Origin: JAXGMV01 sp040768445
Lineage (GTDB): Bacteria; Chloroflexota; Anaerolineae; Anaerolineales; Anaerolineaceae
NCBI GenBank assembly: GCA_040768445.1
Contig: JAXGMV010000001.1
Span: 620,001-684,000, forward strand
Reading direction: 5' to 3'
Length of the DNA stretch: 64,000 bases
Below are positions 43,505-52,831 of the stretch, one piece after another. The notes beneath the pieces were generated by a model that was not told where the DNA came from, did not search any database, and was given only the letters and a program-made list of their open reading frames with translations. Position numbers and translations under genes: made by a program. Position 1 is the stretch's first letter. Each line of letters starts with the position of its first letter.

Positions 43505-44332
43505 ATGTCAGCTGAAAATATCTCTTCCGACAGCCCCCGTACCCCCGAGGTGTTCATCATCTCCGGCGGGTTGGGTGCCAGCGCTGTACAGGTGATCAAC
43601 ACCGTGCTGGCGCAGTTCCCCAATCAAACCGTCAACCTGCACACAATCGCTAATGTCCGCCAGCCCATCCAAATCAGCGAGGCGCTTGCGCGGGCGCGTT
43701 CTGCCGGCGGCATTGTCATTCACACCCTTGTCAATGATGCCCTGCGCTCTCAGCTGGTGCGCGAGGCGCGGGCGATGGGCGTGCCGCAAATTGACCTGAT
43801 GGGTGACCTGATCACCTGGCTGGCAAACACACTCGGCACGAAACCCCTGCAGGAGCCAGGACGTTACCGCCAGATACACAGCCAGTATTTCGACCGCGTG
43901 GCAGCCATTGATTACATGCTCAAGCATGATGATGGCATGCATCCTGAGGGCTGGTCTGAGGCTGAGGTGCTGATTGTCGGGCCCTCCCGTACCGGCAAGA
44001 CACCCTTATGTGCCTACCTGGCAGTGCTGGGCTGGAAGGCAGCCAATTACCCGTTGGTGCCGGGTATTCCTGTGCCGCCCATTTTGCAGGAGCTCAATCC
44101 CGCCCGCGTGATCGGGCTGACCCTGGATGCTGAGCAGTTACTTTTATACCGCCGGCAGCGCCAGTATCACCTCGGTGTGAGTGGCACAACCGCCTATATA
44201 GATGTTGAGATGATTGAACAAGAGTTGCAAGAGGCGATGCGCACCTTCCGGCTGTCCGGCTTCCAGGTGGTGAACATGACCGACAAGACCATCGAGCAAG
44301 GTGCGGATGAGATCATCCGCAAGATGGGTTAA
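43505..44332 (+). CDS. Pyruvate phosphate dikinase / PEP synthase regulatory protein (DUF299)
   Basis: A 275-residue protein. The P-loop-like ADP/phosphate site GPSRTGKTPLCAYLA (~157-171) is the family hallmark. The N-terminal FIISGGLGASA and middle EAEVLIVGPSR strands, and the NPARVIGLTLD segment, also fit. These bifunctional kinase/pyrophosphorylases turn PPDK or PEP synthase off and on by threonine phosphorylation, depending on ADP and Pi. No PPDK gene lies in the window. TGGAG precedes ATG 43505; the GTG at 43490 is less likely. Confidence 0.9.
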   Translation: MSAENISSDSPRTPEVFIISGGLGASAVQVINTVLAQFPNQTVNLHTIANVRQPIQISEALARARSAGGIVIHTLVNDALRSQLVREARAMGVPQIDLMGDLITWLANTLGTKPLQEPGRYRQIHSQYFDRVAAIDYMLKHDDGMHPEGWSEAEVLIVGPSRTGKTPLCAYLAVLGWKAANYPLVPGIPVPPILQELNPARVIGLTLDAEQLLLYRRQRQYHLGVSGTTAYIDVEMIEQELQEAMRTFRLSGFQVVNMTDKTIEQGADEIIRKMG

Positions 44333-44346
44333 TTTTCACATTATTT

Positions 44347-46812
44347 TTACCCCTGCTCTGCTTTGTCCGTGGTATCGGCTTTTATGCCAGGTAATGAAGC
44401 TTTCACCGCCTGCCGGAAGTCTTCCAGCCGGCTGATCACGGCGTTATTAAAGGTGCCTTCCGGGTAACTGCCATCCGGCTGTGCTTCTCCAAAAGGCATG
44501 CCGGTCAGCAGGGTCACTGCTTCACCCACCGTCTTCACTGACCACAGGTGGAACTGCCCATCCCTAACTGCCTGGCGCACGTCTTCATTCAACATCAGGT
44601 TACGTACATTTGAGTGCGGGATGATCACACCCTGGCCGCCGGTCAAGCCCTTTTGCCGGCAGATCTCAAAGAAGCCCTCGACCTTAGCATTGACGCCGCC
44701 AATCGTCTGTATCTGTCCGTGCTGATTTATCGAGCCGGTAATCGCCATGTTCTGGTTGATGGGAATGCCTGTCAGCGCTGAAAGCAGGGCTATCAACTCT
44801 GCAGCTGAGGCGCTGTCGCCCTCCACCTCATCATAAGACTGCTCAAATGTCAGGCTGGCAGTCAGGCTCAAAGGTCGTTCCTGCCCGTACAGCCGGCCCA
44901 TCAGCCCATTAATGATCAATATACCTTTGGTGTGAATGTTCCCGCCCAGCTTGGCCTGCCGTTCGATGTCGATCACACCGGCCTGACCCACGCTGCAGGA
45001 AGCGCTGACACGGTTGGGCCGCCCGAAGGCATAGTCACCCAGCGAAGCCACTGCCAGGGCGTTGATCTGTCCGCTTGCTTCCCCGCTCACCTGCACCACC
45101 AGCTGATCCTGCAAGATCATCTCCTGGATGCGTTCCTCCACCAGGTTGCTGCGGTAAATACGCTCGTCAATGGCTTTTTGGACCGACCCGGCATTCACTA
45201 CTTTCTGACCATCTTTCTTGGCCCAGTAAGATGCCTCGCAGATCAAGTCGGCGATGATGCCAAACTGGGTGGAAAGTTTATATTGGTCCTCCACCAGCCG
45301 TGAGCTGTGTTCAATCAGCCGTGCGGCTGCACTGCGGTCAAACGGCAGGGTGTTATTATCAAGTGTCACAGATTTTATGAAGTGAGCATAATCCTGCTCA
45401 TGCTCGGGTGTACGATCCATCTCTGTGGCAAATTCAGCGCGCACTTTGAAGAGCTTGGCGAAATCCTCGTCGTAGGCGCGCAGCTGGTAATACAGCAGCG
45501 GCGTGCCCACCAGAATCACCTTCACATCCAGCGGTATCGGCTCGGGCTCCAGCGTGACAGCGCTTGAAAGACCCATCTGGCTGCCGATCTCAAGCATGCG
45601 TATCTTGCGGTCGCGCAGGACACGCTTCAGTCCTTCCCAGGCATACGGGTTCACCAGCACATCACGTGCCGGCAAGATCAGGTAGCCACCATTGGCACGG
45701 TGCAGAGCGCCGGGGCGGATATGGCTGAAGTTGGTATATGCCACGCCGGTGATCACATCGTGCCCGATGGAGCCCAGCAGGTTCTGGTAAGTCGGCTGGT
45801 TCTCAACCACCACCGGCGCCGAGTCTATCCCCCCGTTGTTGACCAGCACATTGACCTGGTAGCGCACCTCCCATTCTTTCTCCTGCAGCAGGCTGCGCTG
45901 CTGAGTCCTATCTTCCTGTCTGAAATAGCCAGAATTCTCCACCAGGTCAGCCTGCACGCGTTCAAGATAGTCAATCACCGCTTGAATGCCGGTATAACGT
46001 TCCTTGAGCGCCTGAACCAGCGGTTGGATGATATACAATGAAGTACGCTGATCCAGCTCATGCACGGCTTCGCCGGCCTGCTGCTCCAGCTTTCTGACCT
46101 GTGACAGGGTCTTCTCCATCCGCTCGGTCAGCTTCTTTTGCAGGTCGGCAAGCTTCTGCTTCTCCTCCTCGCCTAACTTCGCCAGGTCCTCAGGGGTGAT
46201 CGGCTTGCCCTCAATAGCCGGCCCGAGGAACAGCCCGTAGGGCGTCTTTGCCAGCATGAAATTGTACTTGGCGGCGTGCTGTTCCAGCTCGCTGAAGGCT
46301 TTGCTCTGCTGTTCTTTGAGCAAATTCAGCATCTGGTCGCGCTCGCGTGTGTACTCCTCGCTGGAAAAAGTGGTAACAATACCGCGCTGGCATTCAGACA
46401 CCATTTGCTGCATGTCCTTTCGCAGTTCGTTGGCACGGCCGGCTGGCAGTTGTAATGCCAGCGGCTGGTGCGGGTTCTCGAAATTGTTCACATAACACCA
46501 ATCAGGTGGAATCTCCTCCTGGCGGGCTTTGTTTAGCAGGTAGTCACGCGTCAGCGTGGTGCGGCCTGAGTCCGGCCTGCCAAGGATGAAGATGTTGTAC
46601 CCAATGCCGCTCACGTCACTGCCCAACTCCAGGGCGCGAAAGGCCCTCGGCTGCCCGATGATATTTCCCAGGTCCTCCAGCTCGTCAGTGCTGGTAAACC
46701 CAAGTGATTCTGGATTGCAGGGGTTGGAAAGCCGGTCATAAGGCACTAAAAGGCTGCTTTCAACCGGTTGGGATTGGCCCTGTGGTTGGTTCTTCTTTGA
46801 CTTTGACATCAT
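44347..46812 (-). CDS. Lon-related ATP-dependent protease (S16, AAA_32 type)
   Basis: An 821-residue protein. N-terminal region with a P-loop reading GRPDSGRTT (~77-85): Arg stands where Lys is usual, as is common in this YcbZ-like branch. A long coiled-coil insert (~150-300), AAA lid, and C-terminal S16 protease domain follow. The catalytic Ser lies in VEGDSASAAE (~680) and the Lys in GGVNAKVEGF (~725). It is expected to degrade or process damaged or regulatory proteins in the cytoplasm. It is convergent with the PPDK regulator gene, 14 bases apart, so no independent terminator is visible between them. Confidence 0.9.
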   Translation of the reverse strand: MMSKSKKNQPQGQSQPVESSLLVPYDRLSNPCNPESLGFTSTDELEDLGNIIGQPRAFRALELGSDVSGIGYNIFILGRPDSGRTTLTRDYLLNKARQEEIPPDWCYVNNFENPHQPLALQLPAGRANELRKDMQQMVSECQRGIVTTFSSEEYTRERDQMLNLLKEQQSKAFSELEQHAAKYNFMLAKTPYGLFLGPAIEGKPITPEDLAKLGEEEKQKLADLQKKLTERMEKTLSQVRKLEQQAGEAVHELDQRTSLYIIQPLVQALKERYTGIQAVIDYLERVQADLVENSGYFRQEDRTQQRSLLQEKEWEVRYQVNVLVNNGGIDSAPVVVENQPTYQNLLGSIGHDVITGVAYTNFSHIRPGALHRANGGYLILPARDVLVNPYAWEGLKRVLRDRKIRMLEIGSQMGLSSAVTLEPEPIPLDVKVILVGTPLLYYQLRAYDEDFAKLFKVRAEFATEMDRTPEHEQDYAHFIKSVTLDNNTLPFDRSAAARLIEHSSRLVEDQYKLSTQFGIIADLICEASYWAKKDGQKVVNAGSVQKAIDERIYRSNLVEERIQEMILQDQLVVQVSGEASGQINALAVASLGDYAFGRPNRVSASCSVGQAGVIDIERQAKLGGNIHTKGILIINGLMGRLYGQERPLSLTASLTFEQSYDEVEGDSASAAELIALLSALTGIPINQNMAITGSINQHGQIQTIGGVNAKVEGFFEICRQKGLTGGQGVIIPHSNVRNLMLNEDVRQAVRDGQFHLWSVKTVGEAVTLLTGMPFGEAQPDGSYPEGTFNNAVISRLEDFRQAVKASLPGIKADTTDKAEQG

Positions 46813-46971
46813 TATCCTCCTGTTGTATCACACGGGCAAACTGCTGCTGCTTTTAGTATAGGTTGGCACATGCCACAGGTCAAGCATGGGGCGGAAGCAT
46901 TGCCACAGAAAAAAAGCCATGCCCGGGGTTGCACATGACCACTAACCATCAATTTAAATTTATTGGGTAAT

Positions 46972-47286
46972 TTATTGGGTCATTTTCTTAAACCGGCCGC
47001 CAGTGTTCATGTAAATCAATGCAGCCAGGATTACCACGATGAACAGCACCAGCCCTGCCTGTACCACGCCATCGTTTTAATACAGCGCACCAAAAGATAT
47101 CACCACCCAGCAGCCTGCCAGGACGAACATGAACTTGCTCATGAACTGCAGCAGTGCTTTGACGTCATAGCTTGCCTTAGTCGCTTTTGAGGCGGTGTTG
47201 TAGCCGGCAATCATCCAGGCGCCTTTACCCTGTGAGAAGATGATGCCCAAAACAACAAATAATGCAGGTGCAATGAAATGTTCCAT
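46972..47286 (-). pseudogene. DUF3784 membrane protein gene interrupted by an in-frame TAA
   Basis: The first 69 codons from ATG 47286 (AAGGGG 9 bases before it) read as DUF3784: helix, then SQGKGAWMIAGYNT and a SYDVKALLQFMSKFMF second helix. A TAA stop occurs at 47079-47077, directly after GALY. Reading on in the same frame gives NDGVVQAGLVLFIVVILAAL, the expected third helix, and a normal end at 46972. The full unit would be about 104 residues, the family's usual length. So one nonsense change has removed the last helix. It could be a recent pseudogene or a sequencing error; a working two-helix protein is less likely. Confidence 0.75.
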
Positions 47287-47366
47287 TGAAAGCAACCCCT
47301 TAGTTAGAAATTGTCAGTGAGCAAGAATTTTCCATGCCAGTTTACCATAAAGGGTATCTCATGTGG

Positions 47367-47415
47367 CAGGGTAAGTTAGATGCCAGCCTGGCACAGGCAA
47401 TGGCATCTTACCCTG
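47367..47415. other. Imperfect long stem-loop between DUF3784 gene and ATPase gene
   Basis: CAGGGTAAG plus GATGCCA (47367-47384, split by a short bulge) pairs with TGGCATCTTACCCTG at 47401-47415, enclosing GCCTGGCACAGGCAA. There is no T run on either strand. It lies in the 47296-47545 gap, which holds no convincing ORF. It could end the ATPase transcript or be a remnant repeat. Confidence 0.5.
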
Positions 47416-47545
47416 AGCGAAGCGCATTCTACGACTATAACGGCGCGAATTACCAGATCGCCTAGATGGGATGTAATTTAACGCGGGTAAACAATTTGGC
47501 TCATCGCAATGAAAGAAAAATCTGCACTGCGTGTCGAGAAATTCT

Positions 47546-48832
47546 CTATTGAACCAGCCATTCTGACACAGAGCGAACTTCGACCGGGACACCGTTGATT
47601 TCCTTTTCTGCTTCGTTCGCACCGGCCAGGATCAACACGCTTTTAACGGGCATTCCCTTCAAAGCATCTTCAACTGCGCGAAATTCCCGTTCCCGAGTTG
47701 TCGGGTTCTCAAGGTGCTGGGCCACCTGAATCAATTGCCGGATTTCGGGTAGATAGAAATCTACTTCGTAACCGCCCGGTGTGGTGCAGTAGTAGATATC
47801 ACGAGTTGTTCTGCGTAATGCCAGGAAAACCAGGTTTTCCAACAGCTTCCCAGTATCTGCAGAGAAATTGAAACCAACCGTGCGTGATAATCCAGTATCG
47901 ATGCAGTAGACTTTTTTGGGGGCAATTTGCTGGCGTCTGAGCGAAAAGTCGTACACATTGAGCGTAAACAGGAGCCAGCTGTTCTCCATGTAATTCACAT
48001 AACTGCTGACGGTATTGACACTACCCAATCTGAGCTGCTCTTTTAATTTATTGTATGAAATAAGGCTGGCGGGATTACTGACAAGATAAAACGCCAGCTC
48101 CTTGAGGGCAGAAACCGCATCGATACGATACCGGGTGGCAATATCCCGGTAAAGCACATCATCATATAGGGTCCGCAGCAGCGGAAGCTGCGGGTATTTC
48201 AATGCGTCTGGAATGCCACCTGACTGCAAATAAGTTTTCAGAGCGCTGTTAAGCCGGGCTTGCTCAACAGTGGTCATGCGTGTTAAATTCGGGATATCCT
48301 CTTCCAGGAACAGAAGATATTCCCGAAAAGAGAAGGGAAACAATTCTATTGGAACGTAGCGTCCGGTCAAACGGGTGCCCAATTCCTGACTGAGAAGCGA
48401 AGCATTAGAACCAGTAATATAGAATTTCATCCCCAAGTCCATAAAGCGGCGGACAAAATGCTCCCAGCCAGAGATATTTTGAATTTCATCGATGATGAAT
48501 ATTTTTCGATCCCCGAACACCTCTACGAGGGATCGATATAGATCATCGGCATCCCCGGCAGTAAACCCAAGAAAGCGATCGTCTTCAAAATTCACATAGT
48601 AAAAAGAATCTTGCCCCAGGGTATGCGCCATCTGTGCCAGTAAGGTTGATTTTCCAACCCTGCGTAAGCCAGAAATGATGACCGCGTGCGGGACCTCAGC
48701 GCCCTTTTTCACTTCTTCCAGCTTTTCACGCACGGTTCCAGTATCACGCTGCCAGAATGCATCCATTTGTTCCAACAGCATGGCGCGGATGTGATCGTTA
48801 GGCCATCGGGATTGCCAAGACATTTCATTCAT
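47546..48832 (-). CDS. AAA ATPase with DUF4143 C-terminal domain
   Basis: A 428-residue protein. Walker A is SGLRRVGKSTLLAQM (~54-68), Walker B KIFIIDEIQNISGWE (~111-125), and TGSNASLLSQELGTRLTGRY (~140-159) contains sensor 1. The C-terminal half is DUF4143, with the NSWLLFTLNVYDFSLRRQ and KKVYCIDTGL segments ending in a PD-(D/E)XK-like GGYEVDFYLP strand. Such proteins are common, mobile and of uncertain role. Its base composition is AT-richer than the flanking genes. It stands alone beside tRNA genes and tRNA-flank repeats, which fits gain by transfer. Confidence 0.88.
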   Translation of the reverse strand: MNEMSWQSRWPNDHIRAMLLEQMDAFWQRDTGTVREKLEEVKKGAEVPHAVIISGLRRVGKSTLLAQMAHTLGQDSFYYVNFEDDRFLGFTAGDADDLYRSLVEVFGDRKIFIIDEIQNISGWEHFVRRFMDLGMKFYITGSNASLLSQELGTRLTGRYVPIELFPFSFREYLLFLEEDIPNLTRMTTVEQARLNSALKTYLQSGGIPDALKYPQLPLLRTLYDDVLYRDIATRYRIDAVSALKELAFYLVSNPASLISYNKLKEQLRLGSVNTVSSYVNYMENSWLLFTLNVYDFSLRRQQIAPKKVYCIDTGLSRTVGFNFSADTGKLLENLVFLALRRTTRDIYYCTTPGGYEVDFYLPEIRQLIQVAQHLENPTTREREFRAVEDALKGMPVKSVLILAGANEAEKEINGVPVEVRSVSEWLVQ

Positions 48833-49254
48833 AATGAAATTATATACAAATTAGTTTTCAATGTCAATGAAAACTTTTATAAAGACTAACTATCAGGGCT
48901 CAAAATTTATACATTCTTGATTCTGGAGTTTAGTTGAGCCTCGCAAGAACCTTATCAAAATATAAAGGACCAGGGTGCACGAGCAGATCCACTACCCGGT
49001 TATCGGAGCGTAACCAGCTACGGGCATATCGTAAAACTGCACACCTACGCGATGGCGTATAGCATGCCTGGAACGCAGCACAGGGTGTCGCGAAGCATTT
49101 GAACCCACTTCAAAGGAAAAACCTCACAAAACTGTGAGATTTGGTAAACCAAGGCGGGGAGTGGTCGCGCAGCATGCCCGGAGCACAGCGTAGGGTATCG
49201 CAAAGCATCCCCGTAACGAAGTGTAGGGGACGGGATTCGAACCCTTATTAACGC
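48833..49254. repeat. Degenerate repeats of tRNA 3' flank
   Basis: The stretch between the DUF4143 gene and the tRNA genes holds no ORF. A ~38-base unit starting AGCATGCC occurs twice, at 49061-49098 and 49171-49208. Each is followed by GAACCC, then a CTCAC/GTGAG hairpin, then an AGGCGGGGAG block, the last matching the 3' end of tRNA-Ser(GCU) read from the plus strand. At 49231-49244 GGGATTCGAACCC is a T-arm remnant without the rest of a tRNA. This looks like stepwise partial duplication of a tRNA end. Confidence 0.65.
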
Positions 49255-49282
49255 AAAAATCTCACTTTGCAGTGAGATTTTT
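49255..49282 (-). terminator. Terminator of the tRNA-Ser operon
   Basis: A perfect 12-bp stem (49255-49266 with 49271-49282), loop TTGC, A-rich and T-rich at the two outer ends, so it can work on both strands. It lies 9 bases downstream of tRNA-Ser(GCU). A degraded copy is at about 49121-49143. Confidence 0.85.
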
Positions 49283-49291
49283 AACCTGAGG

Positions 49292-49381
49292 CGGGGAGGG
49301 CGGGATTCGAACCCGCGGTCGAGTTATTCACCCGACAACCACTTAGCAGGCGGCCCCAATCGACCACTCTGGCACCTCCCC
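49292..49381 (-). tRNA. tRNA-Ser(GCU)
   Basis: A 90-base class II tRNA. Acceptor arms GGGGAGG / CCTCCCC pair fully and the discriminator is G. The anticodon loop reads CTGCTAA, giving GCU. It has a long variable arm and a T arm GCGGGTTCGAATCCCGC. The 3' CCA is not encoded. It lies 45 bases after tRNA-Ser(UGA) and is cotranscribed with it. Confidence 0.93.
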
Positions 49382-49426
49382 ATCGTTTGTCACTTGCGCC
49401 TACCGCCCCGTCTGCTAAATTAACTC

Positions 49427-49514
49427 TGGCGGAGGGAGTGGGATTCGAACCCACGGTGGGTTGCCCCACACATGTTTTCAAGACATGCGCCTTAGGCCGC
49501 TCGGCCATCCCTCC
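49427..49514 (-). tRNA. tRNA-Ser(UGA)
   Basis: A class II tRNA. Acceptor GGAGGGA pairs with TCCCTCC, the anticodon loop CTTGAAA gives UGA, and the T arm is GTGGGTTCGAATCCCAC. The variable arm is long (GTGGGGCAACCCAC). GCCA at the 3' end shows that CCA is encoded, unlike in its neighbour. First gene of the tRNA-Ser pair. Confidence 0.95.
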
Positions 49515-49543
49515 ACACGGGGCACAACCCCCTGCGCCACCGT

Positions 49544-49572
49544 ATTTTAACACACTTAAACCAGCCGGACAA
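49544..49572 (-). promoter_or_regulatory. Promoter of the tRNA-Ser pair
   Basis: Minus-strand TTGTCC (49572-49567), 17-base spacer, TAAAAT (49549-49544), about 30 bases before the tRNA-Ser(UGA) 5' end. A fair sigma70 match in the right place. Confidence 0.6.
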
Positions 49573-49686
49573 GCAAATGCACGCCTTCCAATCGGCTGGC
49601 ACTGACTCAGCCCGGCATGAAAAAGTCGCTGTGATATAATCTTTCAAAACCCGACAAACAGCTGCCGTTAACAGAAAAACCACGCC

Positions 49687-51867
49687 ATGACACCGATAGC
49701 AACCCGGTCTTTCACATCAGGCATCATCAACCGGCTGAAACAACAGCCGGGCAGGCTGCTGCTGGCTGCTGGCTTCGCCCTGGCATTCACGCTGTTTGGC
49801 TATTTCCGCCTTGACCTCTTCAGCCCACCTATTTATGCCATGCGTAAGATACTGCCGGCTGTCGCAATCTTCTTCGCCCTCATCCCTCTCTGTTGGCTGG
49901 CCGTGAACGCGGCTCTTAATTGGGCCGCTGCACGTGTGCCCGCAAAACAGCTCCGCTGGCTGCTGGCGCTTTCTCTGCTCCTCAGCGCCTGGTTATCAAT
50001 CGCCCTGCCCTTCCACCTCGATGACCACCTGTTATGGCTGCCGAAACATACGTTGGAGATTAAAGCCATTCAGGGCAAAAATGACCTCTCAAGCGGCTAT
50101 GATGTCACCCTGCTTGGTTTTGAATTGAGCGATACCACCCCCAGTTACAACACCTTTCAACGCTTCGGCGAGTGGATTCCAGACCCGCTGGATGCGACCA
50201 GGCTGCAAGGGAGCGCTGACGGCAGCTCTCAGTTGCGCTGGCATGGACATACTTCTCCCCTTACGCGCGTCTTTCTGGAGCGCACACCCAACAGCGGCTT
50301 AGTGGAGATCGGCTGGGATGGCGACAGGCACGTGATTGACCTGCACGCCGAGAAAGAAATGGCTCTACTGTTCGAGAAGTCCTTTGAACTGCCTGTTGGC
50401 GCCCTGCTGCTCAGCCGGCTGCTCGGTGCTGCAGTACTGCTCCCGGTCATATTCATGCTAATCAATGCACTCTACTTGTTTCAGCTAAAACCAGCAAAGC
50501 CTGCTCCTGTGCGCCGCTACACCTGGCTGCTGTACGCGCTGCCTATGATCGCCGTTTGGACATTCTTCCTGCTGATCTTTTTCCCCGGCGCGATGAGTGT
50601 TGACTCAGTTGTGCAGTGGGGTCAGGCAATGACCGGTCAATATACTGACCATCATCCTGCTTTCCATACGCTGGCTATCTGGCTGCTCAGCCGCTTGTGG
50701 GAGTCGCCGGCTGTGGTTGCCCTGGCGCAAATTATCGGCCTGTCACTGGGGGCTGCCTGGGGTATCAAGTTATTGGAAAGTCACGGCTTGTCCCGCCGGC
50801 TGGCCTGGTTTGCCAGCCTGGCTTTTGCGCTTTCGTATCCCAACGCCTCTATGACGGTTACCCTGTGGAAGGACATCCCTTATGGTGTTGCCATCCTGGT
50901 CTTCAGCCTCTACCTGTTTCAAATAGTCGCCTCCAATGGGGAATGGCTCAAATCCTGGAAGCATGCCGCCCTGTTGGGGCTGGTCGGCGCAGTTATCCCC
51001 CTGCTCAGGCACAACGGTCTGCCAGTGGTGCTGATTATCCTGCCCCTGCTGGCGCTGATCTACCGCCGTACAGTTCGACAGGCACTGCTGGCAGCGGCTG
51101 TCTTTGCCGCCGCCTACCTGCTGGTGCGCGGTCCGCTTTACCGTGCAGTAAACGTGGAGGAGCACAGCAGCAACTTCCTCTACGGCACCCTGTTGGGGCA
51201 TATCAATGCCCACGTTAAAGCTGACACACCCCTGCTTGAGGATGAAATCCGGTATTTAGAGTCAGCTGGCATCAACATATTCGAGGACTGGAGCTATAAC
51301 TGCTGCAACATCCTGTCAACGATGCAAGGCGTACAAAATTGGGAAGCCCTTAATCGAGACCCCAGCAGGCTGATTAATGTCTTTCTGCGCACCCTGATCG
51401 AGAACCCGCGTGTCAACCTGAAACATCTCGCCTGCCTGGATGAGGTGGTCTTCCGTGTTAGCGAGCCTTACTGCCGCATGTTCACGCACAGTCTTTACAG
51501 CGTCCGCAACACGACTGGCTGGATAATCCCAAATGACCTGGTTCAGCAGGCATCACTTCTCCCCGGGCTGGTTCAGCCAGTATACCGGTTGGATAGATGG
51601 ATTATCCACCAACCGCTGTTGTTCATTCTCACCTGGCGGCCGGCCTTTTACCTCTACCTGACAGTGATTCTTTTTACATTGGTCGCCGTCCGCCGGCAGA
51701 ACTGGCTCTGGCTTCTGCCTGCCCTGCCCGGCATCCTGCAGTCCTTCTTCCTGCTGATCGTCAACAATTCGCAGGCCTTCCGCTACCAGTACGGTGTGTA
51801 CCTGTTCGGACTGCTAAGCGTGGTCATTTACCTGGTATTGATGCGCAAGCCGCAGGATGTACCCTAA
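49687..51867 (+). CDS. Large polytopic membrane protein, DUF6020-like glycosyltransferase-type
   Basis: A 726-residue protein with about 13 membrane helices and an extracytoplasmic insert at ~115-235. After ~300 residues it has FPGAMSVDSVVQWGQAMTGQ and YTDHHPAFHT (~297-326), a pattern of the DUF6020/GT-C-like membrane proteins in which acidic and His residues face a lipid-linked donor. The end (~560-600) holds several Cys and a Trp-rich loop. It is the first of five consecutive membrane protein genes. TATAAT stands about 45 bases before the ATG. The likely role is assembly or modification of an envelope glycan; the substrate is unknown. Confidence 0.7.
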   Translation: MTPIATRSFTSGIINRLKQQPGRLLLAAGFALAFTLFGYFRLDLFSPPIYAMRKILPAVAIFFALIPLCWLAVNAALNWAAARVPAKQLRWLLALSLLLSAWLSIALPFHLDDHLLWLPKHTLEIKAIQGKNDLSSGYDVTLLGFELSDTTPSYNTFQRFGEWIPDPLDATRLQGSADGSSQLRWHGHTSPLTRVFLERTPNSGLVEIGWDGDRHVIDLHAEKEMALLFEKSFELPVGALLLSRLLGAAVLLPVIFMLINALYLFQLKPAKPAPVRRYTWLLYALPMIAVWTFFLLIFFPGAMSVDSVVQWGQAMTGQYTDHHPAFHTLAIWLLSRLWESPAVVALAQIIGLSLGAAWGIKLLESHGLSRRLAWFASLAFALSYPNASMTVTLWKDIPYGVAILVFSLYLFQIVASNGEWLKSWKHAALLGLVGAVIPLLRHNGLPVVLIILPLLALIYRRTVRQALLAAAVFAAAYLLVRGPLYRAVNVEEHSSNFLYGTLLGHINAHVKADTPLLEDEIRYLESAGINIFEDWSYNCCNILSTMQGVQNWEALNRDPSRLINVFLRTLIENPRVNLKHLACLDEVVFRVSEPYCRMFTHSLYSVRNTTGWIIPNDLVQQASLLPGLVQPVYRLDRWIIHQPLLFILTWRPAFYLYLTVILFTLVAVRRQNWLWLLPALPGILQSFFLLIVNNSQAFRYQYGVYLFGLLSVVIYLVLMRKPQDVP

Positions 51868-51889
51868 CCCCGCCTGAGACAATACTCCC

Positions 51890-52831
51890 ATGGAAACAGT
51901 CAAACGCCACCAACCCGCCCTTAAGAAATTGCTCACCCTGCTGACGACACTGCTCTCAGCCCTGGGCATTGCCTTCGTGATCTGGCGGCTGGCAACCAAT
52001 GATTTAAGCCAGCTTCAGCAGTTTAGTATCCCTCGGCTGGCCGGTATCATCGGCATCAGCGCGGCCATCTACCTGCTCTCCAGCTTCATATTGGCGCTGG
52101 CCTGGCGCGAGGTGATCTGCTGGTTCAGCACCACCGACCCCGGCTTCAGCCGCTCCCTGGGTATCTACGGCAAGACACAGATCTCCAAGTACATCCCTGG
52201 CAACATCTTTGAGCCGGTCAACCGCTATGCCGCCGGCATGCAGGCCGGGCTGGCGACCGCTGCCCTGGTCAATGCCTCGCTGTACGAGATCATCATCCGT
52301 GTGATCATCGGCGGCGCCTTTATCCTCATCTCTCGGGGCTTCACCGCAGGTCAAACCGATGGATCGCTGGGGTACATCGTGCTGGTGCTGGCCAGCGCTC
52401 TAGCTATCGGCGCCGGCGTCTTCTTTGCTGCCAACTGGCTCAAGGACAGGCCGCGTTTCGCCTTCCTCAAGCTGCCCCCAACGCTGACGCTCAGGCACGC
52501 CCTGCCCGTACTGGGATATTACACGCTTTTCTTTGTCACAGCCGGTCTGTCCTTCTTCGTGATCATCAAGTTGGCATTCCCGGATGCGGGTCTCAGCCTG
52601 CCGCTGGTGCTCTCGGCTTTTATCACCTCCTGGCTGCTGGGCTATATTATGCCCGGCGCACCGGCCGGCGCGGGCGTGCGCGAGGTAGTACTGATGGCCG
52701 CCTTGATGCCGCATTTAGGCGAAGCCGGCAGCCTGCTGGCCGCCCTGCTGGGGCGCATGGCCACCGTCACCGGTGACCTGCTGTTTTACCTGCTGGCGCT
52801 ATCAGTGACCGGCAATGATAAGCCCGCATGA
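51890..52831 (+). CDS. Lysylphosphatidylglycerol-synthase-TM / UPF0104 family flippase-like membrane protein
   Basis: A 313-residue protein with about eight helices. It has the family's YGKTQISKYIPGNIFEPVNRY segment (~90-110) and late PGAPAGAGVREVVLMAAL (~257-274), both diagnostic of the AglD/MprF-N-terminal-like family. Members move or bind lipid-linked sugars or lipids. Its stop overlaps the next start by four bases (ATGA). It belongs to the glycan cluster. Confidence 0.85.
   Translation: METVKRHQPALKKLLTLLTTLLSALGIAFVIWRLATNDLSQLQQFSIPRLAGIIGISAAIYLLSSFILALAWREVICWFSTTDPGFSRSLGIYGKTQISKYIPGNIFEPVNRYAAGMQAGLATAALVNASLYEIIIRVIIGGAFILISRGFTAGQTDGSLGYIVLVLASALAIGAGVFFAANWLKDRPRFAFLKLPPTLTLRHALPVLGYYTLFFVTAGLSFFVIIKLAFPDAGLSLPLVLSAFITSWLLGYIMPGAPAGAGVREVVLMAALMPHLGEAGSLLAALLGRMATVTGDLLFYLLALSVTGNDKPA

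Noticed and set aside
49231..49244. A third tRNA gene
   Set aside because: Only a T-arm-like GGGATTCGAACCC is present; no acceptor, D or anticodon arm can be built around it.
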